From: Argentina anserina
Taxonomy: Eukaryota > Streptophyta > Magnoliopsida > Rosales > Rosaceae
DNA: 64,000 nt
Reading direction: 5' to 3'
Assembly: GCF_933775445.1 (NCBI RefSeq)
Contig: NC_065875.1
Location: forward strand, 7,887,001 to 7,951,000
Shown here: piece by piece, positions 10,913 to 23,050 of the stretch
Position numbering within the stretch: the first letter of the stretch is position 1
Layout: every line of letters begins with the position of its first letter
Notes under the pieces: generated by a model
Told to the model about the DNA's origin: nothing
Databases searched by the model: none
The model's input: the letters and a program-made list of their open reading frames with translations, nothing else
Program-made: the position numbers and the translations under genes

Positions 10913-12212
10913 AAAATGCTTAAAATTGCTTGTCATCGCGCAAAAATTTGTTTACTAGCAATGTTTTGGAGATCTTTTTGCAAAACATCTTTTGCACTTT
11001 TGCAATCAATTCTGACTAAAAAATTTGTATTTAGTAAATCAGCTTGAAATGTACTAATACAAAAAATAATAGATAAAATTTCTTTCTTGATGGTGCTGTA
11101 ATTTGACTAGGCTGGATTCCAAATTCCAGAATGGAAATGAACAATTTGTTCAGGATGACTGAGAGAAATTTGTTAGTTTAGATTACCTCCATATCCTACT
11201 TCTGATGCATCCTATTTCCACTATTTTAAAAGCATCAAGAAGTGGAATTCCAAGACATGGTAATGTTTTAACGTGAGTCTTGATTTTTTTAACTAAAGAG
11301 GTTTGGACAGTAGTCCAAGGAGGAGGATTCTTTTGTAATCTATCAAAAAAGGTTTATATTTCTTTCTCAAGTTTTGTTAAAAATCTGCTATATAATTTAA
11401 TGATCCCATAAATCTTTGTAATTGATTTTTTGTCCAATATTTCATCTGGGAATTTATCTGCAAATTGAATAACTCTACTTGTGGGATTAATTTGGAGATG
11501 ATGAATATTGAACCCTAAAAATCTTATATTTGATTGGAATAATTTGATTTTTGAAGCAGAAACAACTAGGTCATTGTTTTTATATTGGTAAAGAACTGGT
11601 GTAGGTGTTTCCAATTTTGATCAATTGGTTGGGAGAAAATGAGAACATCATCAATATAAACAATGGAAAAATGACTATAAGGATTAAAGATATCATTCAT
11701 TATGTTTTGGAATTGACTTGGACATTTTAAAGACCAAATGGCATTACATTCCATTCATAATGATAGAACGGAGTGAAAAATGCAGTTTTGTATTTATCTT
11801 CCTCATTAATTTAAATTTGCCAAAATTCAGATTTCATATCAAATTTACTGAAGATATCTAAGTTGTTTAATCTGTTGATTAAGTCTCTTTTGTTAGGAAT
11901 ATGATATCGAATCCATTCTAAGACTATGTTTAATGGTTTATAACTGATGACTAAACGAGGTGTTCCTCTTTCAATTTATGCATTTTTTTGAACATAAACG
12001 GCGGGAAAAGACCAATGTGATTTAGTAGGTTTGATAATACATTTATTGGGTAATTCTGCAATTTCATTTTTACATAATTCCATGACTTCATGGCTCATTT
12101 GAATAGGACGAGCTTTGGTAGGATCTACAAGCACACTACATGACACCGTTTCATCCCTACTACCTATATTTATTTGATTTTTGTTATTGGCAACTGTGTA
12201 ATTGTTTTTCAC
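10913..12212 (-). pseudogene. Endogenous pararetrovirus polymerase (RT-RNase H), broken
   Basis: Read on the minus strand, the remnant gives the start of the reverse transcriptase (11976-12212), then the YIDD catalytic motif (within 11566-11754), then the connection region (11354-11614) and the RNase H end (to about 10913). The arrangement and motif are those of Caulimoviridae polymerase polyproteins; florendovirus is the most likely genus, by memory. The frame changes several times and stops interrupt it, so it is inactive. No other complete viral gene is present. It is an old integrated copy, not an infectious genome. Confidence 0.75.
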
Positions 12213-13288
12213 TTTTAATTGTCCTGTGGTCCGAAAAGCGCAACCTATAAAATTTCAACTTTAAATTAATTTTTAAGTTCTATTTTTCTAAAATAAAATC
12301 ATTAAAATAGTTTAGTTGTTAGAAAAAATTCCCAAAGAGAACCACGTTCTCAAAATAAAGCACTATATTCATCAATGTACAAATTATAAGGTATTTATCA
12401 CCTTAGGTTATAGTTTTCCTTTTAGAGATAGAATAATACATAGATTCTACCACGTGATTAAGACCTAAATATTATTGAAAATAAGCAAATTTTGAAATAT
12501 AGCTATGATTCACTTTCTCGATCAAATCCAACAGTCGAATTCTTATTTTCTCAAATTTAGTCAAATGAATCATAATATGCCGCAAAGTGCCTACTAAAGT
12601 GGTATAATTTAGTTCACATATTATATGTAATTGTATATGTTACAAAAAAAACTTTATTGAGGAAATGAAATATAGTAATAACGACCGTAGGATGTCATAG
12701 TTACAGTGAACTATGAGTACACTAGAAAATTCACATTTTTTTGATAACGTTTGAGTCTCGATCTAATTTGTTTATGTTGTGTATACTTATATCTCCTTAA
12801 GAAAAACGGCATCACACAATGATAAGTATATGAAAAATTTTACGCAGATGAATAAAACATGTCAAAATGACTGCATAGGGATTTTTCAAAACCCGGACAA
12901 TTTATTAATCTCCACTACTATAACTGGAAGTCTGACTTTGGTGTCAATAACTTCACCAAAAAATTGAACTCCCTATATTGCCCATGTAAAAATGTGATTT
13001 GCAAAAATACCCTTTGTAAAAACACAATTACATAAAATGATTATACTTTAACAAAAAAGATTACAAATGATTGTTTTATTCTATTAACAAATAACTAGTG
13101 TAATGCACGGATATGAATCACAAATAACATGTGCACGACACGTGGGCTATTTATTAATAGTTTTTAAATAACAAATGGCACATATAGATGTGTTACATCT
13201 GTCTTATATATTTTCCATATATTTATTATAAAAATTTATTTATTTACATATTTACTGAAGAAATAAAAATTTTACATTATTTGCACTT
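12213..13288. other. Intergenic; contains a partial satellite monomer
   Basis: Bases of about 12480-12775 resemble the units at 50400-54300: a phrase like CACATCCAACRGTCG, then GTGGTATAA, then GACCGTAGGATRTCAT. It is an isolated, diverged piece of that repeat. No gene is seen. Confidence 0.5.
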
Positions 13289-13366
13289 GAACCCTAACTC
13301 TAACATATACCCTAAACTCTAACCCCTAAATTCTAAACTCTAAACACTAAACACTAAATTTATATA
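13289..13366. repeat. Degenerate telomere-like repeat (CCCTAAA type)
   Basis: Runs such as ACCCTAACTCTAAC and CCCTAAACTCTAACCCC appear. They look like decayed interstitial plant telomere repeats. A G-rich-strand counterpart lies at 27277-27388. Confidence 0.55.
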
Positions 13367-14249
13367 AAATTTAAAAAAAGTTGAGTCAGTCAATATTTGA
13401 TATTGATTTACAAAGAACATATTACATAACCATATATTTAGGATTGATTAGTCATATGCCATATTGAATATGCCTTGCAGCCTATAATCGAACTTAGAGT
13501 GGCTAAAGTCGTGAATCTCGGAATGCAAACCTTAAGCAAGGGGATCTGGTTTGGGGAAACATTGGTTGGGAGGAACATTGTGTCATCAGTGCAATAGAGA
13601 CTCTTTCCAAGATTGACAATATTGATGTGCCTCTCTTTTACTATACTGGAATTCTTGGTGTGCCTTGAATGACTGCTTATGCAGGTTTTTATGAGGTTTG
13701 CTCTAAAAGGAGAGAGAGTCTTCATATCAGCAGCCTAGTTTTTCTCATACCTTCCCCGAGTAGCTTCCATAGCAAATAGAAAAAAGATCTTTCTTCTTTG
13801 CCGTTCTCTTCAATAATCCAATTGTTTCTTCTTCCTTTGGTTGAATTCTGGATTCAAAGCTCCATAGTATATAATTAAACCAACTAACATGTATGCATAC
13901 CAAAATTACAGAAACCCAACCACTTTCCTAATTGATCTAGCATCATAAACATTGAACTCATTTTCTGCAATTATCAATGATTGGAAAATAACTAAAGAAC
14001 TTAACTAAATGACATTCAAGACACCACCACCACCATCCAATTGCGGCAGACCACTACCCAAAACCCGAATTCTCAATATATTCAATCCTCAACCGAATAG
14101 AAATTTAATCATATATAGAAACCCAATTATATACAACAACCCTTCTCCGATCCCTCAAATCCCTCCCTCATCCTCGCCCCGCTGTTTCTCACCACTGAGA
14201 TCGAGAAGGCGGTGATCTATAATTTTGTCTTCCTAATCCAAGCCGTTAC
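13367..14249. other. Intergenic, no recognised gene
   Basis: A 95-codon minus-strand frame at 13438-13725 has no family likeness that I can name. The stretch 14009-14215 is Pro/Ser-coding by composition only. Nothing firm can be called. Confidence 0.4.
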
Positions 14250-15460
14250 TTTGTTGATAGGTCCGCCATCAAATCTTGGATTACTAATGATACACCCTGA
14301 ATCTTTTACCCTTATGAGTTTACTTTTACCTTTACGGGAGTCGTACTAAGTGTAGAGACTATAAATATTGACTTTTTGATGTGTAAGTTTTTCGAGAAAC
14401 CTCCTTCACGAAAGTTGTAGAGCTCGTCAATACGAATTTGTTGACATGCGCCACGTTCGAAACGGAGTTCGTATGAAGAAGTTATGAATCAAAAGGTTAT
14501 TTGGCCATTTTTGGAAAATAGTATAAATAGGGGAATTAAAGAGAAAAATGGGGAGAAAAATCAGAAACTCGGGTCGGTAATATTCACGGGTACTGTTCAC
14601 CCGAAAAAAACCAAGATTTTTTCCTCCCGAGCGGCCAACTTTGGGTCCCCGGATCTCCGCCGTCTGGCCACCATAGACCGACGCACCAGTCCCGTTTAAA
14701 AGGTTATTGCGTTCCCTGTCGATTGGTGGTAGCACTACCCGCCATCTCACCGCCGTTTGGGAGCGGTGAAGCCCAAAAATTTCCCCGAAAGTGCACAGTT
14801 TCGCCGAACTTAACCTCATCTGCACTCCCTCCTCCGGCCGCCATTGCTCGAATTTCTTGAGGGGTTTTGAAGGTCTCATCTCCAGCAACAAACCCTCCAA
14901 AGGAATTGAACCAACTCGCCTTGAGGTAAGAGAATTGACGATTTGAAATTCTAGGGTTCATGATTTGGGGTTTTTCTATTTGTATTCGATTGATGTGCTT
15001 AGACTCCAAATTGGCCTTAGTAGTGAACTAGAACGTTGTTAAAAATGTTGAGTAGAATATTTTGATGGAATTAGGTGATGATCGGAGATCGCCGGCAGCA
15101 GCGGCGCGTGGCGCCGGAATCCGGCCGAGTTGTAGGGTTCAAAAATAACCCTCTCGGTGTAGGGATTTCATGAGTAGACTGTGAGACCGAATCGATAAAA
15201 ATACGGATGTTCGGTTTGTGAATCGTGAAAATCCACCCGTTGGATTGTTCTTGTTATCGTCCTAGGAAGTAAGGATTTATTTATCGGACTTACCAGACGT
15301 GTTGGTTATTTAATTACTCGAGAATAGGATTTCCGATTTATTTCTTCGATTAATGGTGCTATACCTTATAGTTAAACTACGAATGGTTTGATCCCTTGCA
15401 AAGGGTACGTAGGTAGCCCAACCAAGGTTTGGGTGCAACCACAAATATTTTAGATTAGAT
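14250..15460 (+). mobile_element. LTR-retrotransposon LTR fragment, + strand
   Basis: The phrase CACGAAAGTTGTAGAGCTCG and the TATA box GTATAAATAGGGG (about 14521) match, in the same order, the minus-strand solo LTR at 24564-26990. The part around 15255-15430 (ACGTGTTGG, then CCTTGCAAAGGGTACGTAGG) also belongs to this LTR type. I found no reliable TG/CA ends or target duplication, so both ends are approximate and probably truncated. Confidence 0.55.
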
Positions 15461-16075
15461 TTTGGTTTGCTTATTATAAATTGAATTTTAATGCGTAAAT
15501 AGGTTAATTTTGGGACAGATCATATCAACTAAAGAGGAGAAAGCAAAAAGTGAATGAATTTTGTTCTAGAAGCTTTATTTCACCAAGCCATTTTATCAAT
15601 AGCTGTTATTTTTACTTTTCACTTGTATTAAAAAAAATGTTAACATGAGTTTATTGACTAATTTCAGATTCAGTTAATTTCAGAAGATGTGGTTGTAATT
15701 GTGCTACGTAAGATAAAGTAAAGTGAAGGTTGACCCTATGAAGGGAAGATTTTTCGCTTTGCCGATCTGTTTTGATAATTCACTTGATATGTAGGGTTAT
15801 GTTGTTTCGATGATGATATGTTGGGTTTGTTTCTATCTAGAGACAGCTTGCATTGATTGAAAGGCTTGGGACTAATTGACTATTGAAGTTGACGTCATAA
15901 TTTCATACAGTAATCTTGTGGCCTAAGTCAATCGCCATTTATTAGTGTAGACCCGATTCTTGCACCAGTTGTATGGAAAAATAGGAATATAATGCAAAAA
16001 CAAAGACACAGAATTCATTTTAGGAGGCCAGCAGCTTGTGCAAACCAGAATTTATAATTTCATACAGAATTCATT
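15461..16075. promoter_or_regulatory. Upstream region of GLR copy B
   Basis: This is the presumed promoter side of copy B. I see no clear TATA box or other site that I would defend, and no gene. Confidence 0.35.
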
Positions 16076-16334
16076 ATGGCAAACCAGAAGAGCTTCTTGT
16101 GGTTCATCTTCATTATTTTATTCAACCCTAAGATGGAGCCTTCAACTGCGAAAGAGGTAATACGAGTACCGGTAGGGGTTGTTCTTAACTTAAATTCCTA
16201 TGTGGGAGCTGTGGCAGAGAACTTCATGACCATCGCACACGATGACTTTTATGCTCAGCATGCTCATTATCAAACAAGGCTTTCCCTTCTCACTAGAAAC
16301 TCAAACAATGATGTTGTTTCGACAGCGTTAGAAG
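16076..16334 (+). CDS. GLR copy B exon 1: signal peptide and start of binding domain
   Basis: It starts at ATG 16076 with a hydrophobic leader (SFLWFIFIILF) and a likely cleavage near residue 25, then enters the amino-terminal ligand-binding domain (VGVVLNLNSYVG). It ends GAAG/GTAAAA, phase 1. It is exactly as long as exon 1 of copy C (259 nt), which supports the start and the donor. Confidence 0.85.
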
Positions 16335-18024
16335 GTAAAACACATTAACCTTTAGTTTCTGCAACTCTGCAAGATTGCAGCTATATGTGTATCAGTGTGT
16401 ACTATTTACTACTATATATATAGATATAATCTATAATATCTATACTCTAATAACAACATGCTTTATCAACCAATACATATGGGCCTATATATCATATATT
16501 AATTTAAAATTATATTTAATATTTGAGAGATAAAAAAGTAAAATTAAAATTAAAAATTAGAACACCAAACTCTATTTTAAAATAAGATTATATAATTCAG
16601 AAAAAAGGCAAAAACTAAATTAGAATAGAAATAAAAAAATCTCTTCTACATATAACTTCTTACGTATAATTGTCAACTTCTTTTGCACACACATAGTTGG
16701 GGGGGGGGGGGGGGGTACTACTACACATATATAAATAATAAATTCACATTCATGGATTCTTACCCATGACATTAGCTTCCAGGGTAATTCATTATACGCA
16801 TAATTTTATTCAATTTACATGTATATTAGACAGGTAATTGAATTTTTTAAAATTAATTACGCAAATTGTCGTTGAAAGAAATTTATCAACCTACGGTAAT
16901 CTATTTCTAGCAAAACGTAACCTACTATAACTTCCTTAGATAAAATTGCATGCATTGTATAGTAATATGCCAATAGTTTAATTAATACTCGAACAATTTA
17001 TAATCTTGATTTAATTATATTTTTTGGTGGTTCCGTATGAGGAAATTATCATTAAATTAACATAAATTAAAAGAAAAATGACCCATTTGATACTAGTTTG
17101 AGCCCCAATAGCCCATTTGAATGACATAATTGAAAATGTAACCATTCACTCTAAGAGTATATAACCTTATTTGACCAAAAAGTGTTAAAAATTATGATTT
17201 TGAATATTTTTAGACTATTTTGCCTTTATCTATCTAAACACATAGAGAGAGAAAGTTCATGAGAGAGAACACTTTGCCAGAACCTCGCCGGTCTCCAAGC
17301 TCCAATAATTCATCGCAGGACTCATTGACCGTTGGACTCCAGGGACTGATGACCAGGCTCCGGGCACTGTATACTAGTCATCTGAATAAATTATTAACCC
17401 TTAGTAACGTTCAACAATGAATTACTGACTCCTAATGCCCCGTAATACATTTTTAGTAATTGGTAGTGGAAATTAGAAATTCTCTCAGAAATACCACTGT
17501 AAATAAATTACTAACTCCAGTACCTCCAATAATCATATTATTGGCCCCAATAATCACATTGCTAACCCACAATAAATAGTGTGTAGTTAATTTACTGACT
17601 CCTAATAATCATGTTACTGAACCCTAAACAATGGGTCCGGTTCAAGGGATACCCTATTTTACATAAATTTTAACACACCTTTTTAGCCGCTAGTTTTTAA
17701 AAGATTCAACGGTTCAAATTCATTGTTTGAATGATGTCAACTCAATACCAAGTGATGTGGAAATTACATTATATTCAACATACTACAATTAAATATTTTT
17801 CATTAACAGAGAATATAATCAAAATTTGAAAAATCAAATCCAAATAAGAGAATAAAAGAGGAAGAAAATGACCCAAATACCCAAAATCTGAACAAAAAAT
17901 AAATTAGCAGCAGGAGCCAAACACGACAAACTACAAATCCCTAAGAAGATGTCAATGCAAAATATATACTAATGCTATAATTTACAACTCACCATAACAA
18001 TAGTATTGAGCAATATATATATAT

Positions 18025-18424
18025 ACAGTCCCTATCCAGAGTGAAGGTTCACTCTAAAGTTTCAGAGTGAAGTTCCAATTTTGGCACACTTTTCGGTCAA
18101 ATTTTTTCAGTATAAGTGATTCAATATTTAGGTATGCTATTTAAGATCATCTCTACAAAATTTCATCTAATTCGGACATCGTTAAGGTATTGAAATTAGA
18201 TTAAATCAATGAATGAATTAAAACTGTTTAACGTGAACCGTTCGTGTAAATCTCAATTTTGAAAGCTCAAATCATTGTCAAATTGGATGAAACTTTATAG
18301 AGATGATCTTGAATAACATATCTAAATATTGAATCACTTATGGTGAAAAATTTTGACCGAAAAGTATGTCAAAATTGGAACTTCACTCTGAAACTTCAGA
18401 GTGAACCTTCACTCTGGATAGGAA

Positions 18425-18428
<4 letters not shown>
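18025..18428. mobile_element. Foldback MITE with inverted arms of about 150 bp
   Basis: The left end ACAGTCCCTATCCAGAGTG and the right end, on the other strand, ACAGTTCCTATCCAGAGTG start two long inverted arms with few mismatches. Both ends abut TA-repeat DNA, which suggests TA target use but hides the true duplication. No coding sequence is present. Confidence 0.8.

Positions 18429-18477
<49 letters not shown>
18429..18477. repeat. AT dinucleotide microsatellite
   Basis: About 24 AT units directly follow the MITE. Confidence 0.9.
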
Positions 18478-18479
<2 letters not shown>

Positions 18480-19442
18480 GCCAGAGTGAAGTTCATCATT
18501 TGACTGACTTTTCCTGCATATCGCATTAAGGCCTGAAGTTTTAGAGAAGTTTTGTTGTGAGTCTAACGCACACGTGACAATGAGATTGTCCAATAAAGAC
18601 ATAGCAGAAGAGGTGTTTTGAGTATAGTGGTTGTGTATGTAAGGACAAAATAAGAACTTATAAATTATTGGATTTTTTTTGGGTTGCTCCATAGCCACGT
18701 GGTGAGGAGGTCTCCACCTAAGATTTGTTTTGAATTTTTAAAGCCATATATCACAGAAATTCTTCCGTGCGCTAACCGCACCACGTGTCATATACCCAAC
18801 CAATATATAATCGACACGTGTCTCAATATAATTCCCCTCTTTCCATCTTCTTCCTCTTTTGTTCCCGACCCCCCATAACCCAGCTGACAACGGTGAGAAC
18901 AACTAGGTAATCAGTCCGTCTACATGACCGGCAATATGGGCTCACCCTCCAGCCGCAGTGAGCAGACTGCCACCATCCTTGCGATAATTTCTCTCTCCGA
19001 TTGACTCATGCCGATATGGTTCACGATGATGTTCCCGCCTACACTCTCCGGCTATTATTTATTTTGAATCATCTTTCTTGGGGTCAAGCTGATGCTAGAC
19101 AAAGGAAAGTAAGAGATGGAAGAAGAAGAAGAAGAATCAGCCGAAGTTTCTATCCTGGGACAGATTATGCCACGTGTCACTCTTTAACTGGGCGGTCGCA
19201 TAGGACAAGTGGTGCGTTGGTCGCACCTAAGAATTTCTCCATATATCATTGCCATGTCGATAAAGGTACCACCGTGTCTAACATTGGCCTTGGGTTGTGA
19301 AATCGAGGCTTTGGTGCTCTGGGTGGCAGCCAGGTTGGATAGTCGATGAAGGAGCAAGACTTCCATGGTCGTTGATGGCTTTGCAATTACCTTCAAGCTG
19401 GCGTCAAAATCTCATGTAGCTTCAATACACAACACCTCCGGG

Positions 19443-19600
19443 GAATTCCGACTGCCTCCCTTGATGCAGCTAGTAGAATCGAGCCTCTATCTCTCGAAGC
19501 CTGGGGATCCCTCTCTTTGTCCTAGACGACCACCCTAGAATCAACCTCACCATCGAAGGCGCTGACGAGGTCTATCCCAATCTCGACAAGCTCGCCCTCC
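19443..19600 (+). pseudogene. Ribose-5-phosphate isomerase fragment in GLR intron
   Basis: From 19495 the frame reads RSLGIPLFVLDDHPRINL and goes on to a GADEV motif. These are the conserved LDDHPRIDLAIDGADEVDP-type residues of type A ribose-5-phosphate isomerase, the pentose-phosphate enzyme that interconverts ribose-5- and ribulose-5-phosphate. The bases before it (from about 19443) give a GIPT remnant of the upstream VPTSKRT region. The known enzyme has Asp where this copy has Glu and Tyr. Only about 50 codons survive, without introns. It could be a retro-copied piece or a transposon capture; I found no element ends around it. Confidence 0.75.
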
Positions 19601-20014
19601 GATTTGGAGCCAGAAGTATGAGATCTAGCTTCGACGACGGTGAGGGGCGGTGGTGGTACTTGATGGCTAGGGGGTGGCAGGGTTGGAAGTTGGATTTGGA
19701 GGAGTTAAGGCGGCGGTGGAGTTGATCATGGTTTGGGAGGTGACGTTGTCTAGTTCAAACTAGAGGACAAGAGAGGAGAGAGGTATCGATGCGGTGTGTA
19801 AAAGTAGGAGTGGCACGAGTCGTAACTTCATAAAATTTCATGGCAAATGATTTAACAATTTTAAATCGATGACTTAATTATAATTTTCAATGTGTTTGAG
19901 ATTTTTTTATTAACAAGTCTTTAAAAAATGAACTTTTATGAGAACTCCTACATATTAATATTGGCCCCTTTTATTTATATATATTTTTTACTTTCACCAA
20001 TCTACTGAAAACAG

Positions 20015-21291
20015 CGCTGCACTTGATGTACAAAGAAAAAGTGTGTGCCATTGTCGGACCTCAAAGTTCAGCAGAAGCAAACTTTGTGATTGAACTAGGC
20101 AGGAAATATCATGTTCCCATTATTTCCTTTTCTGCTACTAGTCCATCCCTTTCTCCATCTCATAACCCATTTTTCATTCGGACGGCTTTTAATGACTCTG
20201 CTCAAGTAAAAGCCATAGCTGCCATTGTTGGAGATTATGGTTGGTTGGAAGTTATTCTCATCTATGAAGACACAGAGTACGGAAATAGCTTGGTTCCATA
20301 TTTGGTAGATGCTTTCCAACAAGTTGGTGCTCGAGTAACTTCTAGAAGTGTCATTTCTCCTCATTCTGATGACACAGAAATCTTAAAGGAGCTTCAGCAC
20401 TTGAAATCAACTCGAGCACGAATATATGTGGTGCATATGACTGCTTTCCTGGGGTCCAGATTCTTTCCATTAGCAAGTCAGGCAGGTATGATAACCGAAG
20501 GGTATGGATGGATTGTTACAGATGGCTTATCGACTTTATTAAATCCTGTGAGTTCAAGAGCCATGCACACGATGGAAGGTGTACTGGGAGTAAGGCCATA
20601 TATACCAGTGTCAAAAAAACTTGAAAACTTGTTGAGTAACTTGAGTCGTATGAAAAGGATGAGCAAGATTAGTGATGTAAACCTCTTTGGATTGTGGGCA
20701 TATGATACAGTTTGGGCATTAGCAATGGCAGTTGAGAAGGTTAGTTCAGCAAATTACAGTCTCATGATGCAAGATGCTAGCTCAAGCAGTGTTGATCTTG
20801 CAAGTTTGGGAAATAGTGAAAGGGGTCAACACCTTCTTAAGGCAATCTTAGATTCAAATTTTGAAAGCTTTGGTGGGAATTTCCGGTTGGTTAAGGGAGA
20901 GTTGGTGGCTTCAACCTTTGAGGTATACAATGTTATTGGTGAAAAGGAAAGAATACTTGGATATTGGAACCAATCTAATGGTCTTTCCCGAAAGCTGGAT
21001 GGAGCAGAAAAGTCGGATGATACTCATGATAGTACGAAACTCAAGAAACCATTCTGGCCAGGGGACGCTAGGAAGGAGCCCCCAACAAAGAAATTGATAA
21101 TAGGAGTTCCGAAGAAACAAGGTTTTCTTGAATTCTTAAAAGTCGAAACGAGTAAAAAGACCACAATATCGGGTTTCTCTGCCGATGTATTCAAAGCTGC
21201 AGAAAATCGACTGCCATTTCGCCTTCTATATGAGTATTCTGCCTTCGATGATGGGGATTATGATGATCTTCTTCACCAGATTCATGAACAG
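20015..21291 (+). CDS. GLR copy B exon 2: amino-terminal domain and S1
   Basis: The exon is entirely open. It carries typical GLR words: IVGPQSSAEA, PIISFSATSPSLS, GWIVTDGLS, AYDTVWALA and SGFSADVFKAA. It continues phase 1 from exon 1 (Ala-Leu-His-Leu-Met) and ends at the position homologous to the copy C donor. The donor here is CAG/GCAAAT. GC-AG introns occur in plants, so this may still splice, but the donor differs from the better GC consensus (GCAAGT) by one base. Confidence 0.85.
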
Positions 21292-21448
21292 GCAAATTCT
21301 AATTATAAACTATCGAGTACATTAATGATTTCGATATTAATATTGATCATGCTGGCATGCATGTCTGTCTATTGTCTACGGGCCACTCATGCATACTCCG
21401 TTATTTTTCTGTTAATGTCTCTAATATATATACACATCTTTGATGCAG

Positions 21449-22269
21449 AAATTTGATGCTGTGGTGGGAGACACAACAATTGTAGCTAATCGCTCATTAT
21501 ATGTTGATTTTACGTTGCCTTATTCCGATTCAGGAGTTTCCATGATAGTTGTGACAGAAGATCGTGAGAGGAATAATATTTGGATTTTCTTGAAGCCACT
21601 AAGCTTGGATCTTTGGTTGACAACCGGGGTAGCCTTCATATTTACAGGTTTTGTGATATGGCTTCTTGAGCACCGTGAAAACACCGAGTTCAGAGGTCCT
21701 CCACAACAACAACTCGGCATGATATTCTGGTTCTCCTTTTCAACCCTTGTCTTTGCAAACAGTAAGTTTTCTTGTCCTTAGGAAGAATTTTAGTAAATTT
21801 TCTTAACGATCAAACAAGGTATAGTACTAATTAACTATGATCAATGCTATCTTCAATGTCATAGGAGAGAAAGTTGTGAACAACTGGTCAAGGGATCATA
21901 TGGTTTTTTGTGGTATTGATCATAACACAAAGTTATACAGCAAGCTTAGCCTCGATGTTGACACTACAGAAGTTGCAGCCTGCATTCACTGATATAAAAG
22001 AGATACAAAGAAATGGTTACAAAGTCGGATATCAAAATAGTTCCTTTATTAAAGGGTTTCTCAAGGAACACTTAAATTTTGACGAGACTAATTTGGTGCC
22101 ATTGGTAACCATTCATGATTATGATGTCAACCTGTCTCTAGGACCCAAGAAGGGTGGAGTTGCTGCCATTATAGATGAAGTGCCTTACCTCAAGTTGTTC
22201 CTTAATAAGACGAGTTGTTCCAAGTACACCATGGTTGGACCAACCTACAAAACTGATGGATTTGGCTTT
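21449..22269 (+). CDS. GLR copy B exons 3-4: M1, pore, M3, S2, with 8-bp deletion
   Basis: Exon 3 (21449-21761) starts KFDAVVGD and encodes M1 (TTGVAFIFTGFVIWLLEH) and the pore loop (GMIFWFSFSTLVFAN). Exon 4 (21865-22269) starts REKVVNNWSR, then loses eight bases after 21893. The shifted frame holds the M3 gate motif SYTASLASML and the S2 lobe up to GPTYKTDGFGF. Read straight through, translation ends at TGA 21990-21992 and the product would lack M3, S2 and M4. Confidence 0.85.
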
Positions 22270-22395
22270 GTGAGTTCTATCTTAATTTCCTTGACATAAT
22301 ATATACATTACACGCCTTCTCAGTAATTTAAAATTTTTCCTTTTTGTGTATACATTTTATAATTTTAATTATATGCATGCCTTCTCAAATTACAG

Positions 22396-22956
22396 GCCTT
22401 CCAGAAAGGGTCCCCTCTGGTATCCTACATGTCAACAGCAATCTTGAACGTGACTCAAGATAAAAATCTGATGGATGAAATTCAGTTGAAGTCCTTTATA
22501 TACCAATCTGCCTGTGAGGATCAAAGTGCCAAAATTTCTTTAGAGGGTCATAGTCTTGGTGTCTACAGTTTCGGGGGCCTCTTCATCATCGCAGGTGTGA
22601 CCTCCATGGTTGCTCTTTTGATGCACATGTATCACTTCCTTTGCTCTCATTGGTCAGCTTTGCGCATAATTATTACTTCTGAGAGCACATTTTGGGTGAA
22701 AATGGTTGAAATGGCAAGACAGTTTGACAAGAAAGATCTCACTTCTCGTCATTTTAAACGGAGACGATCAAGAATACATGCTACAGATAATCCTGTTGGA
22801 GGTCTAACAGCTGGCCCGGATGCTAATGATATTCAGACCAATTCATTAGGAACTGAGGTAACAGTGGAGAACAATCTTGACGTGAATGAAAATGAAAATC
22901 TTTCATCAGGGTCAGTGCATAGGACTTTATCCATGCCTGTAATTGACTCATCATAA
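22396..22956 (+). CDS. GLR copy B exon 5: end of S2, M4 and tail
   Basis: It starts AFQKGSPLVSYMSTAIL after a TACAG acceptor. It encodes the M4 helix (GGLFIIAGVTSMVALLMHM) and a cytosolic tail ending SMPVIDSS. The frame is open to TAA at 22954-22956. Confidence 0.88.
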   Translation, partial: AFQKGSPLVSYMSTAILNVTQDKNLMDEIQLKSFIYQSACEDQSAKISLEGHSLGVYSFGGLFIIAGVTSMVALLMHMYHFLCSHWSALRIIITSESTFWVKMVEMARQFDKKDLTSRHFKRRRSRIHATDNPVGGLTAGPDANDIQTNSLGTEVTVENNLDVNENENLSSGSVHRTLSMPVIDSS

Positions 22957-23050
22957 GCTATATCATTCATTTATGTTGTGCATTTGATTGAATTTTCTCA
23001 AACTCTTATTTATTTGGTGGAGTTACAATGACGAATATGTTTTTTTTAAA

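Larger units (their letters stand above)
16335..20014. other. GLR copy B intron 1, enlarged by insertions
   Basis: The intron is 3.7 kb, against 236 bp in copy C. It holds a run of 17 G at 16699-16715, a foldback MITE, an AT microsatellite and a ribose-5-phosphate isomerase fragment. Other parts (16335-18024, 18480-19440 and 19601-20014) show no gene. A G-box-rich patch lies at 18780-18830. Confidence 0.7.
16076..22956 (+). pseudogene. GLR copy B: glutamate-receptor-like channel gene, five exons, frameshifted
   Basis: Plant GLRs (clade 2-like here, by overall look) are ligand-gated cation channels of the plasma membrane. Exons by eye are 16076-16334, 20015-21291, 21449-21761, 21865-22269 and 22396-22956, with consistent phases. 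The order is signal peptide, amino-terminal binding domain, S1, M1, pore, M3, S2, M4 and tail. Two faults are visible. Intron 2 would need a GC donor at 21292, where copy C has GTAAGT. In exon 4, eight bases present in copy C are missing between 21893 and 21894, just before M3, which leads to a TGA at 21990-21992. Without that deletion the gene would be full length, so the loss may be recent. Confidence 0.85.

Noticed and set aside
14366..15455. LTR bounded by AATAT duplications (TGACTTTTTG to CAACCACA)
   Set aside because: The related solo LTR at 24564-26990 extends well beyond these points on both sides, so the AATAT match is probably chance.
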